Below, piece after piece: positions 7,874-15,417 of a DNA stretch of 23,726 bases. Numbering within the stretch: the stretch's first letter is position 1; each line of letters starts with the position of its first letter. The position numbers were made by a program, and so were the translations under genes. Location: positions 1 to 23,726 of the forward strand of contig CANQER010000001.1 of the NCBI GenBank assembly GCA_947595415.1. Reading direction: 5' to 3'. Under the pieces are notes generated by a model, which saw only the letters and a list, made by a program, of their open reading frames with translations, was not told where the DNA came from and searched no databases. Source of the stretch: an uncultured Bacilli bacterium. GTDB taxonomy: Bacteria > Bacillota_I > Bacilli_A > RF39 > UBA660.

Positions 7874-10075
7874 TTAATTAGATGGTGATAGAACTAAGCG
7901 AGAAGAGGTGCTACTGCCATAGTTACCATTAGTGGTAAAGAAGCTGAACACTCCAGCATTAGATCTGCCATTGCTGTAGCCGCCACGTTTGAACCAGGGG
8001 TACCTATAATAGACAAAGTCAGCGTAATCGCCATACCAACTACTTGTATAGTATGTATTATAATTAGCATTAGTCTTTTCAAATGGTCCCATCTCTCCTG
8101 TCGCATCTCCTAAGATTCTTGTAGTATAATTATCATATGTGCTATTTTTATCATAAACATCAAAATAATTTTTTACATTTTCTATGTCTGAATATTGTTC
8201 TATTGGATCTTTGTCAAATTCACTATAAACCATAGTTCCATCTTGGACATACCCTGCCACATATTCGCTAGCTCCTCCTGACATATCATAGATTCCTGTT
8301 ATATTTCCTGTTGTACTTGCCTTTTGACCTTGTTCTGTTTTATACGTATTTTTACAATCACTTGTTTCTGATGCTGACACAGTATCCCCTGCTATCCCTG
8401 TTGTATAATTACTACAATTATTTATATATACTTCTTTTTCTAAACCTTCTTCTCCTGTATATTTACTATTTCCATACTTTCCATATTTTGAATGGGATAA
8501 ATAGGCTACTGCTCCCCATTCTGTATTTTTCATCATATGACTATTTAAACTTGTATCAAAATTATATAAAGTTTTGAAAAAAGTATGTACAACTTGACTT
8601 CTCCACGAATATACATTTGGTTTTACTATTATCTTTGTTGGTAAATCTGTTGTATACGATTCTGTCTTTTCTGCTCCTGATGTCGTCCAATCATTTGTTT
8701 CTATATCTCCACTTGTAGTACTGTTTTGATTATATCCTACTTCAAACTTACCTACCCAGATTCCACTTACTTCTAGTGATGTAAAAGCTGGATGCGTTAA
8801 CCATTGTCCATTTGTTTCACCTTTTTCAATAGTATCATCTATTTCTTGAAATTCTATCTTTATTTCTTGTTCTCTTTTTTCGATTTTAGTTAAAGATTCA
8901 TATAAAGTATCATTAAATATCTGATATTTATATCTTGGTATCCATACAAAATATCCTTTTATTTTTTCTTCTGGAATTTCAGTCTTACAATCGTTATATT
9001 TTGAACTATCTACTCCTTCATTTAATATTACTGCATTAGCCCATTCTTGATTTTCATAATTATACCATTTTGTACTTATATCTGCTTTGGTTACTGTTCC
9101 ATCATCTGCTATTTTTACTGGTATTAAATCTCCTATTATTTTTGGATCGCTTCCTTTTAATAGTTCTTCTTTATATACTATATTTGTTACTTCATATGTT
9201 GATGCTTCTACTGTATTATTACTATTTCCTGTATCTCTTACTCTTGCTACTAACTTTCCATTACTTGTAAATTCTACTATCGCTGTCGTTTCTTTTACTT
9301 CTGTCCAACTGTCACCTATTTCACTTGTATACTGTTGATATTCATATATCCAATTTTCTTCTTTTTCACTTGGATATGTTATTGTTACTGTTATTTTATT
9401 TTCTTCTTCTATCTGTGTATATGTAGGAGCACTTATATCTATTGTTTTTACTGTTATCTCCTTTTCTGCTATTGTTCCTTCATTATCTTCTACTTTTACT
9501 TTTATTGTATAACTTGTATTTTTTGTTAATCCTGTAAATATATGTGTGTTTGTATTTTCTATATTTCCATAATCTTCTTCATCTTTTGCATAATAATATC
9601 CTTTTATATTATCCTTATTATTTATATCTACTACTACTGTTATACTACTACTTGTTACTGAATTTGTTGTAACATTATATATTTCTAGTGACTCTACTGT
9701 TCCATCACAGCTTCCTTTACTTACTTTTATACTTCCTTTTTCTCCACTTGCACAGTATTCTCCATTACTTACTTTTTCTGCTATTACTTCTTCTTCATTA
9801 TTTTCTTTTATTACTCCACTTTTAAAATTATTATTCTTTAATTTTAAATCTGTTACATTAATACCAGCTTCTGGTATCTCTGATAATCCATTTTCTACTA
9901 AATATAATTCTGCTGCATCTATCGCAAACTCGACACTTCTTTTATAACTTTCCTCTTTTGACTTTTCCATTATATTCACTACTATTGGTACTGCTATTAA
10001 GGCTATTATTGCTAAAATTACGATAACTGCTAGTAACTCTATTAATGTAAACCCTTTCTTATTATTCATCTTCAT
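7874..10075 (-). CDS. Prepilin-like protein with Fn3-like modules and FGE/C-type-lectin-like head, copy B
   Basis: A 733-residue surface protein. Prepilin signal: basic MKMNNKKG then FTLIELLAV, with E13 as Glu+5 and a hydrophobic helix at 9-34. A pilin-like segment runs to about 123, then two beta-rich modules (about 128-212 Fn3-like, 213-300 Fn3/Ig-like) that copy A lacks, then a large head (305-733). The head has WIPRYKY, GIWVGKFE, and IYDMSGGASEYV (595-606), which matches the DMSGN-WEW-type motif of FGE/SUMF1 folds. It ends in KRGGYSNGRSNAGVF...SSRLVL, the usual place of the last strands of that C-type-lectin-like fold. The last 55 codons differ sharply in base composition. Start: GGGAGG 9 bases before ATG; a second in-frame ATG is 6 bases on. 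Likely a displayed ligand-binding pilin subunit; the target is unknown. Confidence 0.85.
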   Translation of the reverse strand: MKMNNKKGFTLIELLAVIVILAIIALIAVPIVVNIMEKSKEESYKRSVEFAIDAAELYLVENGLSEIPEAGINVTDLKLKNNNFKSGVIKENNEEEVIAEKVSNGEYCASGEKGSIKVSKGSCDGTVESLEIYNVTTNSVTSSSITVVVDINNKDNIKGYYYAKDEEDYGNIENTNTHIFTGLTKNTSYTIKVKVEDNEGTIAEKEITVKTIDISAPTYTQIEEENKITVTITYPSEKEENWIYEYQQYTSEIGDSWTEVKETTAIVEFTSNGKLVARVRDTGNSNNTVEASTYEVTNIVYKEELLKGSDPKIIGDLIPVKIADDGTVTKADISTKWYNYENQEWANAVILNEGVDSSKYNDCKTEIPEEKIKGYFVWIPRYKYQIFNDTLYESLTKIEKREQEIKIEFQEIDDTIEKGETNGQWLTHPAFTSLEVSGIWVGKFEVGYNQNSTTSGDIETNDWTTSGAEKTESYTTDLPTKIIVKPNVYSWRSQVVHTFFKTLYNFDTSLNSHMMKNTEWGAVAYLSHSKYGKYGNSKYTGEEGLEKEVYINNCSNYTTGIAGDTVSASETSDCKNTYKTEQGQKASTTGNITGIYDMSGGASEYVAGYVQDGTMVYSEFDKDPIEQYSDIENVKNYFDVYDKNSTYDNYTTRILGDATGEMGPFEKTNANYNTYYTSSWYGDYADFVYYRYPWFKRGGYSNGRSNAGVFSFFTTNGNYGSSTSSRLVLSPSN
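7877..8040 (-). other. GC-shifted 3' segment of pilin copy B, possible DGR variable region
   Basis: By hand count 7881-7990 has 51 G+C in 110 bases (46%), while 8101-8210 in the same gene has 26 in 110 (24%). The segment encodes residues 679-733, the end of the lectin-like head. Between residues 700 and 725 most polar or aromatic positions use codons ending in C or T (TAC, AGC, TTC, ACC, AAT, AAC, TAT, GGC, AGT). This is what adenine mutagenesis of AAC/AAT template codons would leave. No reverse transcriptase or template repeat lies in the window, so the assignment is inference. Confidence 0.4.
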
Positions 10076-10121
10076 TTTCTAATACCTCCCATACTTATAT
10101 TTACCTACATATTCCCACAAC

Positions 10122-10149
10122 AAAAAGCCATGCTTAAAACATGACTTTT
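10122..10149 (-). terminator. Attenuator-like hairpin in the leader of pilin copy B
   Basis: AAAAGTCATG (10149-10140) pairs with CATGGCTTTT (10132-10123) in ten base pairs (one G-T) around a 7-base loop, with a further T at 10122. This is a strong intrinsic-terminator shape lying about 47 bases before the pilin start and well inside its transcript. Confidence 0.7.
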
Positions 10150-10169
10150 AGGTATCATTATTATATTTA

Positions 10170-10217
10170 CTACTTCCTAAATACCCCCCCCCATTTGCTA
10201 TTTGCTAACACATCCAT
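10170..10217 (-). CDS. Leader ORF with G9 tract before pilin copy B (15 codons)
   Basis: ATG at 10215-10217, or GTG two codons later, opens MDVLANSKWGG followed by VFRK and TAG at 10170-10172. It shares VLANSKWGG and the surrounding bases with the leader before copy A. With nine G the frame stops 20 bases before the hairpin. With eight G it would run on to TAA at 10148-10150, overlapping the hairpin base exactly as in copy A. With ten G it would stop almost at once. The ribosome site is weak for the ATG (AGG close to it) and better spaced for the GTG. Confidence 0.55.
   Translation of the reverse strand: MDVLANSKWGGVFRK
10184..10192 (-). repeat. G9 homopolymer, candidate phase-variation tract (copy B)
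   Basis: Nine consecutive G in the leader ORF, one more than in the copy A leader, with the same double GCAAAT before it. The difference of one base between paralogous leaders is what slipped-strand variation would produce. Confidence 0.75.
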
Positions 10218-10240
10218 TACCTACTTTCTTATCCATTATT

Positions 10241-10269
10241 AATATACCATTAAATTAATATTTATTCAA
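10241..10269 (-). promoter_or_regulatory. Sigma-A promoter of pilin copy B
   Basis: TTGAAT at 10264-10269, 17-base spacer, TATATT at 10241-10246 preceded by TGG. It is nearly the same as the copy A promoter. Transcription would start near 10234, about 160 bases before the pilin ATG. Confidence 0.75.
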
Positions 10270-10279
10270 GCAAACAAAC

Positions 10280-10307
10280 AAAAAAGTGTAAACTACTATA
10301 CACTTTT
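10280..10307 (-). terminator. Terminator of cca
   Basis: On the minus strand AAAAGTGTA pairs with TACACTTTT (nine pairs, 8-base loop), followed by a run of six T. The cca stop codon lies within it. It isolates the pilin copy B promoter just downstream. Confidence 0.85.
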
Positions 10308-11393
10308 ATACTTATCCTTAACATAAGAAATAAGTTCATCTCTACCATTAAAAAGTTCATTATATAAAATCTTACTCTCAATATCCTTAAAAATATCCCT
10401 CAAATAAGATCCTGGTTTTTTACCCAAAACATCACATATATCATCAGCACTTATCGCAATATCAGAAAGCTCATTTATCTGTAACTTATAATACCTATCA
10501 TATATATCTTTCCTATCAATATGCTTAATCTCCCCTGCAATACAACTAATATATAAACCATAACTATATAAATTATAATTATCTAATATATCCTTATTTA
10601 AAAGCTCATTTATCTTAGTAATTTGTTCCTTCTCATTCCTCGTAAAATCATACTTATCAACCACATCTAACTGAGCCCAAATCCCAATCAAATCAGTCGT
10701 AATAACCAAATCATCAAAATTAGACAACTGTAAAGGTTTTACTAACCCTAATTCCTTAATAAGCCTTAATCCATACCTAACATTAGGACTACTAAAAATC
10801 TTTTCTAACTCCTCTTTTTTACGATAATAAGAAAGCTTACTTAACAAATAACCATACTTCTTAATAGCTACCTTTAAATTATCATCTAAATCAAAATCCA
10901 AAACAGTCGCAAAACGAATAGCCCTTAATATCCTTAAACTATCCTCCTTTAACTTACGCTTAGAATTACCAACCACCCTTATTAGTTTTTCATCCAAATC
11001 CTTTTTCGCATTAAGTAAATCAATAATAGTTCCATTTTTATCCATACACATCGTATTAATAATAAAATCTCTTCTTTTCAAATCATCAACCAAACTATCA
11101 ATATACTTAATTTTAACAGGTAATCTATTATTCTTATACTTAAGATCCTTCCTAAAAGTCGTAAGTTCAAAACGAATGTTATTTATAAAAATAGTAACAG
11201 ATCCATATTGAACCTTAGAAACATTAGCATCCTTAAAAATATCCTTAATATCTTTAGCAGTAGCATTAGTACATATATCAATATCAATACACTCACGATT
11301 CAAATACAAATCCCTTGGATAACCACCAACCACATAAGCCTTAAAACCATTATTATCAAGCCTATTTAAAACATTGATTGCAGTCTTATACAT
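10296..11393 (-). CDS. cca: CCA-adding tRNA nucleotidyltransferase (class II)
   Basis: Adds or repairs the 3' CCA end of tRNA. The 365-residue protein has the class II nucleotidyltransferase head: VVGGYPRDLYL (GG..RD, about 21-31), IDIDICT with the metal-binding D-x-D, then RRDFIINTM and the RILRAIRFATVLDFD motif of the poly(A) polymerase/CCA family, with a helical C-terminus. The length is shorter than the roughly 400 residues of Bacillus Cca but complete. The start follows GGAGG by 5 bases. It lies just 21 bases after the HU terminator, so it relies either on read-through or on a promoter inside the HU gene; I saw no clear one between them. Confidence 0.9.
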   Translation of the reverse strand: MYKTAINVLNRLDNNGFKAYVVGGYPRDLYLNRECIDIDICTNATAKDIKDIFKDANVSKVQYGSVTIFINNIRFELTTFRKDLKYKNNRLPVKIKYIDSLVDDLKRRDFIINTMCMDKNGTIIDLLNAKKDLDEKLIRVVGNSKRKLKEDSLRILRAIRFATVLDFDLDDNLKVAIKKYGYLLSKLSYYRKKEELEKIFSSPNVRYGLRLIKELGLVKPLQLSNFDDLVITTDLIGIWAQLDVVDKYDFTRNEKEQITKINELLNKDILDNYNLYSYGLYISCIAGEIKHIDRKDIYDRYYKLQINELSDIAISADDICDVLGKKPGSYLRDIFKDIESKILYNELFNGRDELISYVKDKYKSV

Positions 11394-11414
11394 ATATCCT
11401 CCATTTTTTACCCT

Positions 11415-11436
11415 AAAAAAAAGGCATTAGCCTTTT
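11415..11436 (-). terminator. Terminator of the HU gene
   Basis: AAAAGGC, loop TAAT, GCCTTTT and then further T (eight in all) on the minus strand. The HU stop codon overlaps the stem. Confidence 0.9.
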
Positions 11437-11707
11437 AGTTTAAAGCATCTTTTAATTTAGATCCAGCTTTAATAGTTACTGCAACTTTTGCAGGAATTCT
11501 AACTTTTTCACCAGTTCTTGGATTACGTCCTTCCTTAGCTGGTTTATTCTTAGAAGCAAAAGTACAGAAACCTGTTAATGTAACTTTACCTTCCTTTTTT
11601 AATCCTTTAATTACTCCAGCCATCATTGCATCTAATGAACGAGTTGCATCAGCTTTTGTTAATCCAGTTTCTTCAGCAATATAATTTACTAAATCAGCTT
11701 TTGTCAT
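11435..11707 (-). CDS. hup: HU-family DNA-binding protein
   Basis: A 90-residue nucleoid protein that bends and compacts DNA as a dimer. It shows the full HU pattern: MTKADLVNYIAEETGLTKAD at the N-terminus, VTLTGFCTFASKNKPAKEGRNP across the strand and beta-arm, the RNPRTGEKVRIPAK tip, and a C-terminal AGSKLKDALN helix. Length is normal. GGGAGG precedes the start. It is a single-gene unit with its own terminator. No strong promoter was assigned; a TATAGA about 20 bases upstream is only a weak match. Confidence 0.96.
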   Translation of the reverse strand: MTKADLVNYIAEETGLTKADATRSLDAMMAGVIKGLKKEGKVTLTGFCTFASKNKPAKEGRNPRTGEKVRIPAKVAVTIKAGSKLKDALN

Positions 11708-11808
11708 ATAAATTACCTCCCTAATTTCTATAAGCTATTTTGCCTACAATTAAAGAATATCATTTTTTTTAAATATTTGCAATAGATTTTTAATAATTTT
11801 AACAATTT

Positions 11809-12531
11809 TTAGCTTTTATTTAAATGTTTACTATATATTTTCTTAACTTCTTTTATACTTAACTTACGATATTCCCCTGATTTTAGACCCCTTAAATCTA
11901 AAAAATCAATTCTCTCTCTTTTTAACTTTAAAACATCATAACCAATCGAATTAAACATTTTTTTAACTTGATGATTCTTTCCCTCATGAATCGTTAACCT
12001 AACTAAACAAGTATTTTTCTTTTTATCAACCTTAACCATTTTAACCTTTGATCTTGAAGTTTTAACCCCATCAATAATAACACCTTTTTTTAATCTATCG
12101 ATATCTACAGGAGTAAGTATTCCTTTTACTTTAGCTACATATTCTTTCTCAACCTTATTTTTAGGATGCATCAAAGTATTCGCAAAAACTCCATCGTTAG
12201 TAAGAATTAAAGCCCCTGTTGTATCATAATCTAGACGACCAACTGGATAAATTCGTTTATCTGTATCAATTAGATCAACCACAGTTTTTCTTTTTTTATC
12301 ATCACTAACAGAAGTAATAACTCCTCTAGGTTTATAAAGTAAATAATACTCAAAATCCTCTTTTTTTAATATTTCATTACCTATTTTAATTATATCATTA
12401 CCACTTACTTTATATCCTAAGGTATCTACCTTTTTTCCATTTACATACACCTTACCACTAACAATCAAATCTTCTGCCTTTCTTCTAGAACAATACCCAC
12501 TACTAGCTATAACTTTTTGTAATCTTTCCAT
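11809..12531 (-). CDS. rluB: RluB/RsuA-family ribosomal RNA pseudouridine synthase
   Basis: Isomerises a specific uridine in rRNA to pseudouridine. The 240-residue protein has an N-terminal S4 RNA-binding domain (MERLQKVIASSGYCSRRKAE, continuing to about 60). The catalytic domain carries the family motif YPVGRLDYDTTGALILTND, with the catalytic Asp in GRLD. A GKNHQVKKMF block follows, as in RluB. In Bacilli the usual member with this layout is RluB, acting on 23S rRNA, but RsuA-type specificity cannot be excluded. GGTGG precedes the start. It is divergent from queH with a short shared promoter region. Confidence 0.88.
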   Translation of the reverse strand: MERLQKVIASSGYCSRRKAEDLIVSGKVYVNGKKVDTLGYKVSGNDIIKIGNEILKKEDFEYYLLYKPRGVITSVSDDKKRKTVVDLIDTDKRIYPVGRLDYDTTGALILTNDGVFANTLMHPKNKVEKEYVAKVKGILTPVDIDRLKKGVIIDGVKTSRSKVKMVKVDKKKNTCLVRLTIHEGKNHQVKKMFNSIGYDVLKLKRERIDFLDLRGLKSGEYRKLSIKEVKKIYSKHLNKS

Positions 12532-12546
12532 ATAACCACCAATACA

Positions 12547-12575
12547 ATTATACTTTAATTAAATTATTTAAGCAA
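12547..12575 (-). promoter_or_regulatory. Promoter of the rluB-type gene
   Basis: TTGCTT at 12570-12575, 17-base spacer, TATAAT at 12547-12552 on the minus strand. The -10 lies 15 bases before the ATG. Confidence 0.6.
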
Positions 12576-12579
12576 GATA

Positions 12580-12588
12580 TGTTATAAT
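12580..12588 (+). promoter_or_regulatory. Extended -10 promoter element of queH
   Basis: TGTTATAAT with TATAAT at 12583-12588. The -35 region is poor. Predicted transcription start is near 12595, which removes the upstream ATG at 12594 as a likely start and favours 12606. Confidence 0.5.
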
Positions 12589-12605
12589 AACTAATGAGGG
12601 ATATT

Positions 12606-13205
12606 ATGAATTATAATTTATTAATGGAAAATGAAATCAAAAACATTTTAAGTCAAAATAAAGTACCTACCCTTTTTCTCCATGCTTGTTGTGCCCCATG
12701 TAGTAGTGCTGTATTATATAGACTAGCAGATATCTTTAAAATAACCATCTACTACTATAATCCTAATATTATGGAAGAAGAAGAATACCAAAAAAGAGTC
12801 TTAGAAATTAAAAACTTTATCAAACTTATAAAAACCAAATACCCAATTTCCTTTATCGAAGGACCTTATAATGTTAATGAATATCTAGATGAAATAAAAG
12901 GATTAGAAAACGAATTAGAAGGAGGAAGTAGATGTTTTAAATGTTATAACCTTCGTTTAGAAAAAACAGCTCAAATAGCTAAAGATCTAAATTTTGACTA
13001 CTTCACAACTACTTTATCTATAAGTCCTTATAAAAATGCTAAATGGTTAAACGAAATTGGAAAATCCTTAGAAAATAAATACAATATAAAATATTTATAT
13101 GCTGATTTCAAGAAAAAAGATGGTTATAAAAAATCAATCGAATTATCCAATAAATACCATCTATATCGTCAAAACTACTGTGGTTGTATATATTCTAAAA
13201 GATAA
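12606..13205 (+). CDS. queH: Epoxyqueuosine reductase QueH (DUF208)
   Basis: Catalyses the last step of queuosine synthesis in tRNA, reducing epoxyqueuosine; QueH replaces the unrelated QueG in many anaerobes. The 199-residue protein has the family's cysteine sets: LHACCAPC near the N-terminus, RCFKCYNLRLEKTA in the middle, and NYCGCIYS at the end, which bind an iron-sulfur cluster and a second metal. I start it at the ATG at 12606, where GAGGG is 5 bases upstream. An in-frame ATG at 12594 would add 4 residues but sits at the likely transcription start. Its end overlaps the convergent spmB end by 11 bases, leaving no room for a terminator. No other queuosine gene is nearby. Confidence 0.88.
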   Translation: MNYNLLMENEIKNILSQNKVPTLFLHACCAPCSSAVLYRLADIFKITIYYYNPNIMEEEEYQKRVLEIKNFIKLIKTKYPISFIEGPYNVNEYLDEIKGLENELEGGSRCFKCYNLRLEKTAQIAKDLNFDYFTTTLSISPYKNAKWLNEIGKSLENKYNIKYLYADFKKKDGYKKSIELSNKYHLYRQNYCGCIYSKR

Positions 13206-13710
13206 TATTTACAACCACAATACTAGCTATTATCCCAATCAAATCAGCAAGCAAACCCACCTTAAGCGCATAGCGTATTTTTTTTATCCCTATACATCCA
13301 AAATACAAAGTTATAACATAAAAAGTTGTCTCAGTTGACCCTTGAATTACTGAAGCAATCCTTCCTATTAAACTATCTGGTCCATGGTTTGTAAAAATAT
13401 TATTTAGTAAAGCAAGAGACGCACTACCTGAAATAGGTCGCATAATAGAAATAGGAAAAATCTCTTTAGGTATCTTAAAAAAACTAAACAAAGGATTTAA
13501 TAAATCCATAATATTATTTAAAATACCACTTTCTAAAAAAAGATTAATCCCTAAAATCATCCCTAAAACACAAGGAAACATAGTAAAAACCATATCAAAA
13601 CTTTCCTTAGCTCCCTCAACAAAAGCATCGTATAAATCTATTTTTTTTAAAAACCCATATCCTACAGTAAAAAGAACAATCAAAGGTAAAATCAAATTAG
13701 ATAATATCAT
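13195..13710 (-). CDS. spmB: Spore maturation protein B
   Basis: A 171-residue integral membrane protein of the SpmB/nucleoside-recognition (Gate) family with about four to five hydrophobic segments. Recognisable blocks are FVEGAKESFDMVFTMFPCVL, MRPISGSASLALL and STETTFYVITLYFGC. In Bacillus subtilis SpmA and SpmB act with the carboxypeptidase DacB in spore core dehydration. The start overlaps the spmA stop by 4 bases (ATGA), and the order dacB-spmA-spmB is kept. The gene pair also occurs in lineages that do not visibly sporulate, so presence suggests but does not prove spore formation. Confidence 0.88.
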   Translation of the reverse strand: MILSNLILPLIVLFTVGYGFLKKIDLYDAFVEGAKESFDMVFTMFPCVLGMILGINLFLESGILNNIMDLLNPLFSFFKIPKEIFPISIMRPISGSASLALLNNIFTNHGPDSLIGRIASVIQGSTETTFYVITLYFGCIGIKKIRYALKVGLLADLIGIIASIVVVNIIF

Positions 13711-14285
13711 CTATATTTCCTTCCAATCATATAATCAATTATTAAACCTCCCACAAGAGATATAAAAGTAGCAATAATACAAGCTAAAATTATTTCATTG
13801 GGATTACTACTATTATGATACATTCTAAGTGATATAACTGTGGTAGGAACTAAAGTAATACAACTAGTATTAATAACTAAAAAAGTTATCATACTTCTAG
13901 ATGCTGTATCCTTTTTAGGGTTTATTTCTTGAAGTGATTTCATAGCTTTTAGTCCAAAAGGTGTACTAGCATTCCCTAGTCCAAAAACATTAGTAATAAT
14001 ATTAGAAGCAATATAACTTAACGATTCATGATTTTTAGGAATATCTTTAAAAACTACCCTTAAGATAGGATATAAAAATTTAGCTAGTTTATCAATAAGT
14101 CCAGATAGTAAAGCAATATTCATAATCCCCAGCCATAAAGCCATAACTGGAAATATTTTAATAATCATATCTAAACTTGTTTTACCACTTTCCAATATAA
14201 CTTTATTTAAAACATCTATTTTATTATTTATAATACAAAAAATTATACCAATAATAATAAAACTACCCCATATTTTATTTACCAT
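13707..14285 (-). CDS. spmA: Spore maturation protein A
   Basis: A 192-residue membrane protein of the SpmA family, same Gate-domain superfamily as SpmB. It has FPVMALWLGIMNIALLSGLI and the conserved block NVFGLGNASTPFGLKAMKSL followed by a second hydrophobic half. Its first codons overlap the 3' end of the carboxypeptidase gene by 7 bases and its end overlaps spmB by 4, so the three genes form one translationally coupled unit. Confidence 0.9.
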   Translation of the reverse strand: MVNKIWGSFIIIGIIFCIINNKIDVLNKVILESGKTSLDMIIKIFPVMALWLGIMNIALLSGLIDKLAKFLYPILRVVFKDIPKNHESLSYIASNIITNVFGLGNASTPFGLKAMKSLQEINPKKDTASRSMITFLVINTSCITLVPTTVISLRMYHNSSNPNEIILACIIATFISLVGGLIIDYMIGRKYR

Positions 14286-15358
14286 AAATTTTTAAACCAA
14301 TTGATAATTCTACTAAAAATACCTTGTTTTTTTTCGATTTGTTTTACATAAACATTATCAGTATATATTTTTTGATCAGCTAAATAAACATCAATACTAC
14401 CTACTTTATCATTATTTTTAACATCTCTTTTTTTAGTAAGTTTTATTTTTAAACTAATATTATCTTTTTCACTATTAGTAAGAGGATAATAAAAATCTTT
14501 TTTTAAATAAAAACTATAATCTTCATAGTAATCTTCATCATAAATAGTTAAATTGTTTTTATCTAAAATTTTATAATTGTTAAATTCTTTATAAGCATTA
14601 TCATATAAACTCATATGGTCATTAAAATCGTTTCCATCGTTTAAAGTTACTACCACTAAATTTAAGTTGTTTTTAGATGCTGTAGATACTAAAGTACGTC
14701 TTGCGATATCTGTAAAACCAGTTTTACCCCCAGTAATAAAGTCGTTTTTTAAAAGACGATTTTTATTATGCCAAACATAAGTGTTTTTATTAGTTTTAAC
14801 TTTATAAGTCTTAGTTTTAACTATCTTTTGATAGGTTTTATTTTGCATTGCATAACTAGTAAGTATAGCCATATCATAAGCAGTTGACATATTACCATTT
14901 GGACTATCTAGTCCATGAGGGTTATTAAAAGTTGTATTTTTCATACCTATTTTTTTAGCTAATTCGTTCATTTTGATAACAAATTTATCTAAAGAACCCC
15001 CTATGTTTTTAGCGATTGCTAAAGCAGCATCATTACCACTTCTAAGCATAAGACCATATAGTAAATCCTCTAAAGTTAAAACTTCCCCTTTTTTTATATA
15101 TATAGCTGAACCTGTTGCTGAATCTATTTCATTTCCAATTTCAACTTTTTCTTTTAAATTCCCATTTTCAATTGCTACAATCGCAGTCATAATCTTAGAT
15201 ATAGAAGCTACACTTCTTACAGTATGAATGTTTTTTGAATAGATTATCCTTTTTGAATTTTGATCCATTAATATAGCTGCATAAGCACTAGTTTCATAAG
15301 CCTTTATATTAAATGGTAATAATATAAGTAAAATAAATAATATTTTTAATTTTTTCAT
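14279..15358 (-). CDS. dacB: D-alanyl-D-alanine carboxypeptidase, DacB/DacF type
   Basis: A low-molecular-weight penicillin-binding protein that trims the terminal D-Ala of peptidoglycan stem peptides. I start it at ATG 15356-15358 because AGGTGAT lies just before it and the signal peptide (MKKLKILF... to about residue 20, NIKA-YE) begins there; an in-frame ATG 36 bases upstream would add a non-signal-like extension. Active-site motifs: S52-I-S-K55, S107-G-N, and K212-T-G (GGKTGFTD). The C-terminus IFSRIINWFKNLW is an amphipathic helix of the kind that anchors PBP5-like enzymes to the outer face of the membrane. It heads the dacB-spmA-spmB unit. A decayed second copy of part of its 5' end lies at 22002-22076. 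Confidence 0.92.
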   Translation of the reverse strand: MKKLKILFILLILLPFNIKAYETSAYAAILMDQNSKRIIYSKNIHTVRSVASISKIMTAIVAIENGNLKEKVEIGNEIDSATGSAIYIKKGEVLTLEDLLYGLMLRSGNDAALAIAKNIGGSLDKFVIKMNELAKKIGMKNTTFNNPHGLDSPNGNMSTAYDMAILTSYAMQNKTYQKIVKTKTYKVKTNKNTYVWHNKNRLLKNDFITGGKTGFTDIARRTLVSTASKNNLNLVVVTLNDGNDFNDHMSLYDNAYKEFNNYKILDKNNLTIYDEDYYEDYSFYLKKDFYYPLTNSEKDNISLKIKLTKKRDVKNNDKVGSIDVYLADQKIYTDNVYVKQIEKKQGIFSRIINWFKNLW

Positions 15359-15397
15359 TATATCACCTATGAAAGTATATGAAAAATAGGACAATAA

Positions 15398-15417
15398 AAT
15401 GTTTGATTTTTACCTAT
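15398..15417. repeat. 20-bp direct repeat at the left boundary of the island
   Basis: AATGTTTGATTTTTACCTAT, identical to 22057-22076 and in the same orientation. It lies 40 bases upstream of the dacB start. The pair flanks about 6.6 kb of accessory genes. Confidence 0.8.

Noticed and set aside
8311..9529. Plus-strand open frames inside pilin copy B
   Set aside because: They are Leu/Tyr/Phe-rich shadows of the Asn/Thr/Glu-rich pilin coding strand, with no ribosome sites.
12594..12605. Longer queH start at the ATG at 12594
   Set aside because: The -10 at 12583-12588 puts the transcription start at about 12595, and GAGGG is placed correctly for the ATG at 12606.
15359..15394. Longer dacB start 36 bases upstream
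   Set aside because: It would put 12 polar and aromatic residues before a normal signal peptide, and the ribosome site AGGTGAT belongs to the ATG at 15358.
15359..15400. A sporulation sigma (E, F or G) promoter before dacB
   Set aside because: CATATACT loosely resembles a -10 of this class, but no matching -35 lies at the right distance.
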